NCBI GenBank assembly: GCA_027924645.1
Contig: BSBN01000140.1
Location: 6,826,501 to 6,890,500 of the forward strand
From: Cunninghamia lanceolata
Lineage: Eukaryota > Streptophyta > Pinopsida > Cupressales > Cupressaceae
Direction of reading: 5' to 3'
DNA length: 64,000 nucleotides
Shown here: positions 49,561 to 60,654 of the stretch, piece by piece
Position numbering within the stretch: position 1 is the stretch's first letter
Layout: each line of letters starts with the position of its first letter
Made by a program: the position numbers and the translations under genes
The notes under the pieces: generated by a model
Told to the model about the DNA's origin: nothing
The model's database searches: none
The model's input: only the letters and a program-made list of their open reading frames with translations

Positions 49561-49666
49561 TTTTTTTTTAAATATGCCAAAGTTTATTTCAATGCAGGAT
49601 TTTTCCATCTCCTCTTCCCTTAGTTCCATTTTATCACACAGAACTATTTTATTAATTCTTAGATAA
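48890..49666 (+). CDS. TIR-domain protein, copy 2 (open, C-terminus uncertain)
   Basis: The only open host-type frame in the window. It starts at the MKEYKPPTTT methionine or 15 bases upstream at ATG 48875. The TIR core spans roughly residues 20-160: YDVFMSFKGKDVRKTLVDHL, FIESHQLERRE, IPIFSKSYANSAWCLMEAAT, LIIPLFYHVDRTN. It then reaches WIDALRQISCCPGWSMHKTR. The tail after about 49440 is AT-rich and unlike the family. A GT near 49469 (GAGAGGTATTTG) could be an intron donor, so the real exon may end there. Downstream there is no NB-ARC; element B begins at 49995 and may have separated or removed the remainder. FRG of the usual FRGKD is FKG here. Expression is unproven. Confidence 0.75.
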   Translation, partial: KMKEYKPPTTTPALQRDKSYDVFMSFKGKDVRKTLVDHLFGALSAVGLDVFIESHQLERREIFRLERKIESSAILIPIFSKSYANSAWCLMEAATMLSTPGLIIPLFYHVDRTNVIYPLKESNPYKKSFLKHFHENRHLRKEVEAWIDALRQISCCPGWSMHKTRGKGSIGGTQRLKRAYQTARLRGAIEIERYLPQFLFLPALKLKYICFYFIKHRKLKTHHCFFLNMPKFISMQDFSISSSLSSILSHRTILLILR

Positions 49667-49994
49667 ATGGGTTTTCAAGAAAAGATCAGGTGACTGCTAA
49701 GTTATAACATTGGGCAAAATAGGGGTTCGATCCTATAGGGCATTTGTATGTGTTTCCACTTCTCACATATATGTATACTAGAGCATTTCCAACTATAATT
49801 TCTAACAGAGACCTACTTTCCATTATGCTTTGATAAATGCCCGTACCTTGTTCCCAAGTTCCCATTTTGGGTGATCAAGGAGGATGCTGGTCGTGGCTGT
49901 AGTATTTGGCCATACATTTGCCAACAACTTTTGCTTAAAAGTTTCTAAAGCAAATCTAGTTCGAGTATATCTTGCAATCATTGCACCACATGTG
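49667..49994. other. Short spacer between TIR copy 2 and element B
   Basis: No gene seen. The opposite-strand frame at 49823-50122 crosses into the LTR of element B and is not coding. Confidence 0.6.
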
Positions 49995-51252
49995 TGTAAC
50001 ATCGAAAAATGTCCCCTTGGGGGCTTTTCCCTCATAAGGTTTAGCTCCCAGGTCTTTAGAGTGCATTTAGGACATTTTAGTTCATATTTTAGCATCCCGA
50101 TGGAATGAAACCTAAGTCCCATGGCAAATAGGACCTAGGAGGACCCCTTGAGCTGTACGCTGCATAAAATAGGGGGGAGGACTTGGGTGCCCGTGCCCTA
50201 GTCCTACCCTATTTTAGGTTAGCCCCAATTTCTAGGTGTCGGTTAATGATCGTTATTAGGTCCCTTTGCTGACACGGTAAGTTTGAATTTCAAATATCTT
50301 GGCAGGAGTGCTTGTAGATGCATATATAAGCATGTGTAGGCATTCATTTGTAAACTAGATTTCAACTAGATGATCATTGTGAACTCTAGGCATTCTCAAG
50401 GTGATTCAAGGCTTTATATTGTGTTGCAAGAGCAGACTTGTATGTTTTGTGTGTTGATATTTGTAGATTTGAGCATCAATCTCTTCATGGCATGAAGAGC
50501 ATCTTCCTCCATGAGAGCTTCGATACAAGGTGACATATCATTGTGTTTTTATCACTGATTCCTTTGGTTTTTAGCCTCTACCTCACAAGGGCACACCCTC
50601 TTTATCTGACAACGGTGTTTAGAGACTTAAGTGTCCTTCAGGGTTTGACTAAGGTAAACCTGTAAACACCACAACCCCCAAACTAAGTCTTGTGATTGCA
50701 GGTTACAGGTGTCACATCTGGAAAAAGTGGAGCTATAGGAAGGCTGGGAAGACATCAGGGATTTAGGATCTGAAGAAAAGTCAGACAAAGAAGCACTTCT
50801 AGGACTAGGGTACTCACTCCAGTGTCCTCCACAGATAGATTTCAGAAAATAGAAGTTACAAGGCTGATTAGTGTCTGAAGAAGGTCTAGATTCCCTAAAA
50901 AAGTAGGTACCTTGGACTTGGGTACCCACTCCAGTGTCCCCAACTGTTTCGCTTCAGAACCCCAAAAATAGGTATTCTGTAATTTGGCATTTTACTACCG
51001 TCTGCAAGAGCTTTTCCTGTAATTCATTAATTTGTTGTTGTATTTGCATAATTAGGGTTTTAATGGTCAATTGAGCATAGGAAAAGGAAAAATTGATAAT
51101 TAATTCCCTAATCCAATCTTCCCCTCATTTTCAAGTGACTTGGGGTATGATAGTTCTCACCACTCGACCCTAGATCCTTCAATGTTATGGTGAAAGGAGG
51201 ATTTTAACATCTAAACCACAAAAGATCAACAAATCCAATTTTACTCTAAACA
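49995..51252 (+). repeat. Family B 5' LTR (about 1258 bp)
   Basis: Starts TGTAACATCGAAAAATGTCC and aligns with 55309-55444 plus 63019-64000. The right end is placed at CTAAACA before the presumed primer-binding site; the matching part of the 3' LTR lies beyond the window, so this edge is provisional. A TATA-like CATATATAAG lies at 50321. Confidence 0.8.
50321..50330 (+). promoter_or_regulatory. TATA-like box in family B LTR
   Basis: CATATATAAG, conserved in the 3' LTR at about 63213. Start-site position is not determinable. Confidence 0.45.
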
Positions 51253-51255
51253 TTT

Positions 51256-51266
51256 TGGTGAACCCG
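51256..51266 (+). other. Candidate primer-binding site of family B
   Basis: TGGTGAACCCG follows the presumed LTR end by three bases. It begins with TGG as a primer-binding site should, but is not the Met-tRNA type; I cannot name the tRNA. Confidence 0.45.
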
Positions 51267-51956
51267 TGTCTTTGAACTTAAATTGCAACTTGCTAGGTAT
51301 TTGTCTACATATTTTGTGTGATTTCATTCATTCATATAGACATTTCATTTATTGCATTGAGAAAATTTCAAAAAAATTGAAAAATTTGGAAAAATAAAAA
51401 AAATTGCATTGTTGGACTTACTAAATTGTGTCAATTCTTTCTAAATTTTCCTAATTCATGATTTTTGCATCAGATATGATATAAAATATATAAAAATACA
51501 AAAATTCAAAATCCTTCTTTACATTTTCATCATTTAATTGCTAGGGTTTTGTGAAAATTTTGACAATCTTTTTAGATAACCTAGTAATTCTAAAATCTAG
51601 GGATTGTAGGCAAAATCTTTTATCAAATTTTTCTACTAATTTTAGAGACTCATTAGAATTTTCATTTGGCTGTATTCTTTCATTTTAGTGTGAATTTGTA
51701 TTTAAATTCAAATTATTTGCATTTTTGCATTAAAATTTTCAACAAAAACTAGCAATTTTGGTGCATTTCCATTAAATTTACATGGGAATTTCGCATGATT
51801 AAGCTTGAAAATCATTTTAAGATCTAAGAGTATGTAATTTCTATCAAAAATCATACTTCAAACCATTTTCATAGCATTTTGTTCCAAAATCTCAAACCTA
51901 GGGCTTTGAAAACAAGGATTTTCACCAATTTTGGCCTTATCGACTTCATAAATTTG

Positions 51957-52680
51957 CACCATAGGTGTGTTGTGAAAGATATTTTTGCATTAATATTCTA
52001 TTATTAGGGTAATAATTTTCTTCCCCTCATAAAAATCTTCACAACACCCTTTTAACGGGCTCTTGTTGTGAAAAATCGGTGAAAAACTACACATTTTAGC
52101 TATTTTGGCCCTAGGGTTTGACCTAGTTTGCACTCCAAGTGTGTTGTGATCAATTTTATGAATTGAGATGACTGATATTATTTATATTATTTTATATACC
52201 TCCTAAAATTCATTACAACACCCCTTTCGCTAGGTCATGGAGTTGAAAAACCGTGAAAATTTGCATATTTTGCTACATTTTCACTAGGGTTTTACCTTTA
52301 GAGGCACTAAAAGCATGTTGTGTTGGATATTTTAGCACCAAGAGGTTTTTATTGATTATATTATTCTCTTTCCATCAACATTTTCTTCACAACATCCTTT
52401 GTCATGCTCTTTTGCATTGAATTTTGGTGAAAAAAGTGCCTATTTTGACATATTTTCACTATATTTTGACTTGGCATTAACTTAAAATCGCATCAAGAGT
52501 GTGTTGAGAAGGATATTTTTGTTTTTTTGGACTGATATCAGACATATAACTTTCTTCCCTTAACTGAAATCCTCACAGTATCCTTTGTTTCAATCATTTT
52601 CATTGGAAAGAGTACAAAAAATCAAGCATTTGAGGCTATTTTTTCATATAGTTTTGCACTTGACTTTTACATAAAGTTGG
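51957..52680. repeat. Four degenerate units of 170-190 bp in the family B leader
   Basis: Each unit starts near GTGTGTTGTGA-x-GGATATTTT, passes TTCACAACACCCTTT and GGTGAAAA, and ends in TTTTCACTAGGGTTTTGAC-like sequence. Starts lie at about 51965, 52138, 52310 and 52495. No coding sequence is seen from 51253 to 52713. Confidence 0.7.
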
Positions 52681-52713
52681 AAAATCTTGTTCAAAATATG
52701 ATCTTACATTGAA

Positions 52714-53214
52714 ATGGCACATTCATGTCATTTTTCAATGGTATATTTGCATGCATTTATTAAAAACCTTGATTTTGACCAATTTTTAACCCTCATGAGT
52801 GAACATCCTACGATTTTAGAAAGCTTAACTGAGTTCTTCTCTATGAGTAGCAAGGAAAAGGTTGATGATGACCCTACTCCCCCTATAACTGAATACTCAA
52901 ATGAGAAGACTAGGGATAGCTTTAGTAATTCCATTGCTCTCCCTAGCCAAGATGAAGCATTAGTGAATGAAGAGCTCCCTTTAACAAAGAACATTCCATG
53001 CATAGAAAATAAGCATTCATCTAATAATAATCAAATTCCTACCTCTGTGGATCCTCCCACCAACCTTCTTCCTTTAATGGATTGTTCACACACCTTGGAT
53101 TTCACCAAGGAAGAGAAGACCTTTGATGTCCCTCCTTTGTTTGAACATTCAAGTCATTTGGACATCACTAAGAGGATAGAAAACAAGCTTCAACAAGAAA
53201 GCAATTCACCTTGA
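52714..53214 (+). CDS. Family B orphan ORF, unknown protein
   Basis: A 166-residue frame from ATG 52714. It begins MAHSCHFSMVYLHAFIKNLD, has an amphipathic segment (FLTLMSEHPTILESLTEFFS), then a Ser/Thr/Pro/Glu-rich low-complexity region, and ends QQESNSP at a TGA. Beyond the stop, related coding-like sequence continues with more stops (KSWAMIPYIQPSSNIRKWED, about 53445-53504). The original protein was probably about 270 residues. I do not recognise it. It occupies the place of Gag but shows no capsid or zinc-knuckle signature. Confidence 0.5.
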   Translation: MAHSCHFSMVYLHAFIKNLDFDQFLTLMSEHPTILESLTEFFSMSSKEKVDDDPTPPITEYSNEKTRDSFSNSIALPSQDEALVNEELPLTKNIPCIENKHSSNNNQIPTSVDPPTNLLPLMDCSHTLDFTKEEKTFDVPPLFEHSSHLDITKRIENKLQQESNSP

Positions 53215-54520
53215 CAAAAGTCCTTTGATCTTGGTGCTTCTTCCTCTACAACACAAAAATCCATAACAAATCAAAGCCCTATGTTACAAAAACTAAGTCG
53301 TAAAATATACCAAAATAAACTTGCAAAAGGGAGAAAGAGAAGGTGATGAGCTTACCTAACATCTTAACAAAAAAAAATTAACCCCAACATTCAACCAAAT
53401 AAACATGATCCTAACAATAAACAACATGATGAGAAAGACAAGAGTTGGGCTATGATACCTTATATCCAACCTTCCTCTAACATTAGGAAGTGGGAGGATG
53501 ACGAATATTTACTTGATGATAAGACTTAACATAAAGACCCTACAGGTAAGTATCTCTAACCCTTGATCTCTCTCGTGATGTGTTATGTGTTGTTTAGGCC
53601 TCCTGGGATGACCTTAGATTCTCCCATAAGGTTCGAGATACTAGGAGTCTGCCTCTGTTGTGGCCTTCTTCTATTTGTATCATCATTCTTCTAAATTACC
53701 TCTCTCTGACTTCATTGTTTTATGTTGTGTCTAATGGCCATAGCATCGTGGTTGGGGACTTGGGGGCACCCTCCTACGTGAATGTCCCTAAGACACTTAT
53801 TTCTCCTCTCATATTTATTGTTTCCCTTCCTCTAGTGTTTCCATCTAGTGGGTGGATGATGACAAACATTTATACTGATGCGGACCTAGTGTCCCTTTCG
53901 AGAGCAATCAAAAAATGGACTTAGTTCCTAATATGATGATGGGGTTGTATATTTTATCTGATGCTTGGCTAGTGGAAGCGCTCATACTTTCTACGTAGTG
54001 AATTTTATGATGTTTCTATCACATTTACAAACCTTAACAATACTACTGCTCTATGCACCTTTGTTTGCCTTTGAATTGGGCCTTGGTGGTACTTGATTTG
54101 GAGAGCTTTGTGATATAGCCCCATGGTTATCCTCAAACTCTAAATTCGTTGTATAACCTTGGCTCTTTGTGTGGTTAATCATATGCATTGATGTTGTTGT
54201 TTATCATGATGTTGTAGACACTAACATGTTTCTTGCATGGATGTGTTTGTGGGAACATTTGATGATCATAAAGTACATGTCACCTCTGGGAGCATGGGAT
54301 TTACAAAATTCAGTGTTCCCTTGTGTGTTTTATTCCTACCTTAACATGCTTGATATCGATTACTGATATCAACCACCTTAAGGTGGGGGTATATATAAGG
54401 TAAGCTATCTGTTATAGATGTTAGCAATGTGCTTGTCCTCAGGTGCAGACTAGTGCAATGAGTACTTCCTGCATCCTGATTTTGTTTGCAATCAACCAAT
54501 CTATCTTGAAATCTATTGCA

Positions 54521-54700
54521 TATACCTCCTTTTCACCATAAGGCATTTCCGTGATGCGGGTGGGATTGTATACTTTTGAGCTCATACCTCCTTTTCACTG
54601 TAAGGTGTCTCCATAACACGGGTGGGGCAGTATGCCATGCTTCCTTTTCACTGTAAGGCATCTCTATGACGCGGGTGGGGTTGCATTTTCAAAAGTCATC
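54521..54700. repeat. Three units of about 55-60 bp ending in GCGGGTGGGG
   Basis: CCTCCTTTTCACTGTAAGGC, then ATCTCCATGACGCGGGTGGG-like sequence, three times. The GC content is unusual for this interior. Confidence 0.75.
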
Positions 54701-55290
54701 TAAGGAGGTGGGGAGCAGTTTTGTGACTAACTCAACCCTTAAGTGTGTTTTCGATGGTTGTTATGGCAAAGCCTAATTGTCAGTGTGTGCGTGTAATGTA
54801 CCTGAGATGGTGATGAGCCTAGAAATAGGGAACACACCATCACTTGTCTACCATTCTTTCTCCATGTCTTCAAGTGTGTGTGTTTTTGCATGCTTGTTTT
54901 GTTTGGTATGTTTGTTGCCCCATATGTGGTATGCATTTTGGGAGGTTTTACGTGTCTTGTGTGTGTGTTGCCCCATATGCAGAGACTAGCACCTTCGAGT
55001 AGTGATTCCTACATTTTGGGAGGTCTGTTTACATTCTAGTACTTGCATTTGCATTTCATATATATGAGAAAAAGAAAAGAAAAGATATCATTACTGTCTT
55101 CCATGCATTAATGTGTCTTCTATGCATTAACTGTCTACTCTATGTTTTGCATGACTGTAACTATGTTCTTTGTGTTTTGCATGCTTGTTAATGTCTTCTA
55201 TGTGATTGGCAGTCTTCTCCATGTTTGGTGTGTTTTTTGTGTTTGCGACCTTACTTTAACGCATGTATTGGCCTCGCATTTATACATACA

Positions 55291-55308
55291 TTAAAGTGGG
55301 GGCTAAAT
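55291..55308 (+). other. Polypurine tract of family B
   Basis: AAAGTGGGGGCTAAA just before the 3' LTR start. Confidence 0.65.
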
Positions 55309-55444
55309 GTAACGTCAAAAAATGTCCCCTTGGGGGCGTTTCCCTCATAAGGTTTAGCTCCTGGGTCTTTAGAGTGCATTTAGGACATTTTAGTTAATAT
55401 TTTATCATCTCAATGGAATGAGACCTAAGTCCCATGGCAAATAG
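55309..55444 (+). repeat. Family B 3' LTR, part 1
   Basis: TGTAACGTCAAAAAATGTCC onward matches 49995-50130. It is cut by element C after the AATAG target sequence. Confidence 0.88.
55440..55444. repeat. Target-site duplication AATAG, left (element C)
   Basis: Repeated at 63019-63023. The undisturbed site is seen in the 5' LTR of B near 50126. Confidence 0.88.
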
Positions 55445-56571
55445 TATTGGAAACAAGGTGGATAACTAAGCGGGGGGGGGGGGGGGGGGGTGAATCAGTT
55501 ATCTTAATTATTTTACTTTCTTTTCTTCTTTAACAATTAGAGCATTATCAAAGCATCTAAGCATACATAATCATGAGAGTAGAAAGAAATCAACACTCAT
55601 AACACAAGGATTTTTACATGAAAAACCTAGTTAAGGGAAAAACCACAGGGTGACTAACCCAAGATTGTATTATTTGTTAAAAGAATAGAAGTACAAAATG
55701 GCACTTGCCAATTAGGGCTCACTGCCCAAGCACACTGCTCACAAGAGGCACACTGCCTACAAGAGACTCACTGTCTACAAGATTATGGAAGGTAACCAGA
55801 TGTTTGAACTAAAGAGAGGCATCCACATATGCTGAGGTTCAATTCTGTTTAGGCTCAATAGACTGATCTACTGCACTTCATTCTTCCTCTACTTTAGTGC
55901 TGTTGTTCTATCACATACCAGATTTGTATCACTGCTTCCACACTTTATTTTGCCTTTTCTTCACACACTAACATATACAATACACACTTCATACCGAAAT
56001 CCATTTGATATATATATCCGCATCAAGGATTTCAACATCTTCCCAGTTGGCAACCAGAATACTAAAGATATTTCCAAGGCACTGATCTGTCGGTTGAAAC
56101 CATGCTTAATATGTGATGCATATCCAAGACATAGAGTTCAAAGTCATCAATCAAGTCAGCCAACCATGTATGATCTCTTAAATAGCTTGACCACCATCAA
56201 TTTCTCATCCGGATCAAAGTCTGATGCTTTGCTAGTCAGTTCTTCCTTAGTCTACTCTGCCTGTCAGGAACCCAACACTTAGATGCTCATATCTTTTCAC
56301 TCTTTCATCACTGAAGGCTAAATCTCTGAAATGTAGTAGTCATGGTACTCCTCTTGACTTCCCCAAGTCCACACTTTGCTAAGATACATCCTCTGAGAGA
56401 TCCGGACTTGATTGTCAGACCTTGCTGCATGCTTTGTTCTTGTTCACCGAACCAAAAAACTCTTCAAACTAACTTCCGGTATAGACATACTATGTGCTAC
56501 GAATGTGTAGGATAGACTTTGCTACCATTAATGACAACAATAATGAAGCCACACAGTGTCTCTTGCCAACA
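55445..56571 (-). repeat. Family C LTR, left (element's 3' LTR)
   Basis: Starts TATTGGAAAC, with the canonical TG mutated to TA, and ends CTTGCCAACA. Contains a 19-G homopolymer at 55472-55490 where the other LTR has GAGAGGGGCGGTGGG. Confidence 0.9.
55472..55490. repeat. Poly(G) run, 19 bases
   Basis: Uninterrupted G19, unique in the window. It could be a real expansion or a sequencing/assembly artefact. Confidence 0.9.
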
Positions 56572-56585
56572 ATCTCCCCCTTTGG
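56572..56585 (-). other. Polypurine tract of family C
   Basis: On the minus strand AAAGGGGGAGAT lies immediately before the LTR. Confidence 0.8.
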
Positions 56586-56815
56586 CATTGATGACAACAC
56601 TTAGTGAAAAATGACTAAGTGACGTAGCAAACTCCCCCTTGGCTGATGCTCTATCTTATGTACACTTTTACCAGAGCTCCCCCTTAGCTGGATTCCACAT
56701 TTTTCACTACTCCTCATTCCCCCTTTGACATCAATGGCAAAGGGCAAAATCCGCACACTAAAATTTGCAAAAATCAACCTATACATAGCCACATAAGTAT
56801 ATATACATGTTATAC

Positions 56816-59800
56816 TTACATGTACTTAAGTATGTCCGCAAACGTAGTTTTCAACTGGACAAATTCTGTTTCCCAACTCTGCTTCATCCTATCCAAAATT
56901 GAGATGTGACATCTGAACAAAAATGCAAAGGCTTCTGCCCTTCTTAAGCCTATCGGATCATTGGTTTGGGCTGTGGTCTGGGCATCAATTAAGGCATCAT
57001 GCATTGCCTCTAACTTAGAGATAATTATCCCTCTTAGTTCACTCATTCTGCTTATTCTATTCTTCTTCTCCTTTTCAAGCCTCTTTATTTCATTTATAGT
57101 GGCAATAGCCTGACATTCTTGATTCATTACGGATGAGGTGAGAGGATCAAAATTTTGAGATAAACTTGATAGTTTACTCTCTTGTTCTTCCACCTTTTTG
57201 GCAATGCTTCTGTCACTGTGGACCAAGATAGACAAAATTTGTATATTTCTCCGCCATCTTTAAGAGCATTTTCTAGGCTCTTTATCCCAATATCTAGATT
57301 TCTCCTATCATTTGTTATGAGCCCCTATACTTCAGAGAATCTCTTTCCCAAAAATTCTTTCTGGACCTTTTCTTCTTCCGATTTCTCTAAGAAATCAAAA
57401 TGAGTGTTGATAGAGTTTATCAGAGATTTAAGGTTACCAGATGGAGAGGCTGAAGGATCCTTTTGGAAGGATAGCATGATCTTCTCTAGCATTCTTGAAA
57501 CAATCTCTATCAGCTCACAATCTTCCATGTGAGACTTCAGAAGTTTTTCTTTTGCCTTTGCTTGGGCAAAGGATGCTATCTTCATTGTCTGAACCAAAGA
57601 GAGAGAATCAAAATTGAGTGGTCCTTGAAAGAGTTATGGTTCATCTATCTCCATCATCTCTTTGTTCAAGAAGTTCTTCACTACTTCTACAGTGTCTCTT
57701 TCTAGAGACTTCTTTCCTTTTGCTGCCTCAGAACTATCATCAGAGATCTTCTCTATTTGTTCTTCTTCTCTTCCCTTTGCCTCCTCTACTTAACTCAATT
57801 TCTCCCCTTTTCTTCCTTCTCCTTCGGTTCCGGAGTCTGCAGGGGGATCCAGAAGAGAGATGTTAACTTCTTCATGGACTTCCTCTTTCGAAACAGAGGA
57901 ATCCAAGTCCTTAGATTTTTCTTCATCTATCTCTTTTGATTCTCCTGCAATTTTCTCAGCAAATTCTTCTTTTGATACACTTAATCCTTCGACATCCATG
58001 GTAGGGAGTTCTTCATCTATTTCCTCTATAACAGGGATATTGAATCTCATGAAGGTATTCCGGAGGATGTCTTCTATTTCTTCTTCCACCTGATCAGTCT
58101 CTCCAAGCATAAGCTTGTTCATTCTTGCTTTGCTTCGGAACTCATCCTTGCAGTCCTTGAAGATCATGTTCATTTGTTGAGAGGTAATGGAAGGATAGAG
58201 TTGAAAAGCAATTTGTTCTCGGATCTCTAAGTCTTTTACCTTGGCATTCTCTTTTCTAAATTCAAGCACCTTTTCTAGACTTTTGGTAATTAATGAAATG
58301 ATTTCGATGAAAGCTTTATTATAAATGTTTAGGTACTTGACTGTGGCTTTCATCATAAAATTCTATTAGCGGTTACAGATTTCCATCCATTGTGACTGCC
58401 TTGATAACATCATCTATAGAAAGAGTGGACCTTTAAATGAATTCTTCTTCTTCTTCTTCTTTATTTTTGTCGGCAGAGGATTCCATGGATGTTTTCTTTT
58501 TCTTCTTCATTTTCTTGACCTCCTCATCAGTCTTTGTCTCTTCATCATCCTTTTGACTTATGTATGACCTTGTGGCCTTTGTCTTTGTTCTCTTCTCTCC
58601 TTTTCCGGATGTCTTGGCTTCCAGTTTTGAGGCTTTTGGACTTTTAGAGGGGGTAGGTGCAGAGCTCTTGGAGGATCTAGTCCGAGAGGAGGCTTGAACC
58701 GGAACACTTTCCCTTTCTGCTTCTTGTCTCTCTTTCTTTGCTCTTTCTATTTTCTCTCTGTTTGCATCAACTGCCTCCTTTGATATGCCATATCTTTTGG
58801 CAACTTCCTCTACTTCTCTTCTCACCTTTCTTTTGATCTTTGGGTGTCTCAGTTCAACATGTATTTTCACACTTAATTCTTGATAGGTTCCAAACCTTTC
58901 TGCCTCAGGGTCCTTAGCCTTACTCAACAAGTGTTGGACATGCAGCTCTAGGATTTTCTCATCTACCTCATAACGCATTGGCATAATCTAGATTGTTCTT
59001 GGCTCTACTGCCTCCATTAGGCATTGATCAGTGTCTACCATAAAACACAATGCATCCTTGTATTTTTCAACTAGAGATTGGAGGATTCTTTCTCTAGCCT
59101 ACATCATGCTTTGGAAGTTCTTGAAGTATCCCCAGAGTGCTGTACTTTGAGCCTTGGCATCACCAAGCTGATACATATAATCTCTGATTTGTATGGCAAC
59201 CGGTCTATCACTTTGCCATACCCAACCATTTGATCCGGGTAGCTCATTCATATAGTAAAAGAAGAGGCATAGTATTAGGCCACCATACTTAAATGTGTTC
59301 TTCTTATCCTTCTTTAATTTTTGCAAGTTTTCTAACAGTTGGTTCAGGAGAAGCTCACAAAGATCATAATCTATATTTTCTCTTAGCATCTGATAAGTAG
59401 TGTATATTGCAGTTCTGGATACAGAGTTCTCCCTGCTGGAATGATATATTTTGTAGCCAATTATCATAGAGGCAAATTTGATATCCGGATCTATGATATC
59501 TTCTATTGTCATTGCTCTCTTGTCAAACTTTGATCCGGTAGCCTCACTTACTGTCTGATTCTTGACAGATTTGAGAGCAGGCAACCCACCGGATGAGTGC
59601 AATCCAGTTACTGCCCTAATGGCATCTTTTGTTATCTTGAATGGCCTCATCAACCACATGAAGTTTCCATGTATTCTACTAAGAACATACTGGACCCATT
59701 CATCCTCTGTAAAATAGGGAAAGTGGATGCAATGTCCAAAATGCTTGTCCCGGAGGGCCTTGTATTGAGGTTTAAGTTCAAATGTTTTATCTATTAATTG

Positions 59801-60004
59801 CTTGTGGTAGATATCCATCATCTTGGATTCCCCAAATTCCTAAATATTGGCATGTATGTATACCCTAACATCTTCTACGTGCAGAACCCCATGCAAAATG
59901 CTAGAGAAGGTGCCTAAGGGATAAACTTCTAAGGATTTGTAAGGTTGTTTCTTAAACTTTGGGTGCAGCCTATCAGTGATCTTAACAACATTTGGAGTAG
60001 CCAT
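56816..60004 (-). pseudogene. Family C long orphan ORF (about 1060 codons), broken
   Basis: From ATG at 60004 (MATPNVVKITDRLHPKF) one minus frame runs to 58433 with TAG stops at 59840, 59099 and 58988. The first about 300 residues look globular: FPYFTEDEWVQYVLSRIHG, IRAVTGLHSSGGLPALKSV, DIKFASMIIGYKIYHSS, FKYGGLILCLFFYYMNELPG. Next is a highly charged Lys/Glu tail ending in a poly-Glu run. A shift leads to a helical, acidic region (58356-57325) and another to a coiled-coil-like end (57235-56816: SKLSSLSQNF, IKRLEKEKKNRISRM). I cannot assign a family. Similar orphan proteins are, to my knowledge, carried by other plant non-autonomous LTR elements, but I cannot confirm identity here. It lies where pol would normally be. 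Confidence 0.7.
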
Positions 60005-60654
60005 CTTGCAAAAGATTCAAAGAGAGATATCCAAGAATGGAAATACCTTTTTACACTTCTAGGGTTCACGATATGAGCTGAAAAAGATCGCTGGTTGAAT
60101 CGGATTCTACGGTTGATCTTTGAGGGGGGTAAGGCAATCTTGTTGTAGAGCTCTTTCTTTCTTCTTCTTGAATGCAAATGTGCAAATGATGAATAAAATA
60201 ACCCTTTTATCTCTACGCAAACCCTAATTTCATATTGCAATAAATGTACAACTTAAGTCATTCTAATTTCTTTGTTTTGACTTTGTTCTGAGAGATATTC
60301 TTTCAAAATATTGAGATGCACTTAGAATTATTCTTAGTGATAATTGACAATGTATCTCCCTTCCTCCAATCATGCCATTTATCCATAGATCAAGATATTT
60401 TAAATTTGAATCATACTAGATCTAACTGTGAAAATCCTGCTTTTACTAAATGGTTGTCAAACCGGATCAATCTTGGCTGATTAAACTCTTCAAAACTTCT
60501 TACGGATTATTCATATTTTTACTGAGGTTTATTTGGATATTTCTCTGAGAGCCCTTTAATCCGCAACATTCCATGTGCCAAATTTAGGCACCAATTGACT
60601 GGCTGGGGAAATTTATTTTCCTTGGTGAGTCCCCCTGAGCCAGAACTCATCTAT
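60005..60654 (-). other. Spacer between Gag remnant and orphan ORF of family C
   Basis: No continuous frame. The minus frame at 59929-60240 overlaps the orphan-ORF start in another frame and is not supported. Confidence 0.5.

Larger units (their letters stand above)
53215..55308 (+). other. Family B interior, 3' part, mostly non-coding
   Basis: Decayed continuation of the orphan frame to about 53570, then T/G-rich sequence without recognisable domains. A three-unit GC-box repeat lies at 54521-54700. The interior ends in a purine tract (TTAAAGTGGGGGCTAAA, 55291-55308). Confidence 0.6.

Noticed and set aside
49823..50122. Minus-strand 99-codon frame with CPKC-like motif
   Set aside because: Spans the boundary of element B's LTR and is not conserved in the 3' LTR.
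55950..56282. 110-codon plus-strand frame in the family C left LTR, with a shorter relative at 62529-62729
   Set aside because: Conserved only because both are LTR copies; on the antisense strand of the element and shortened in the other LTR.
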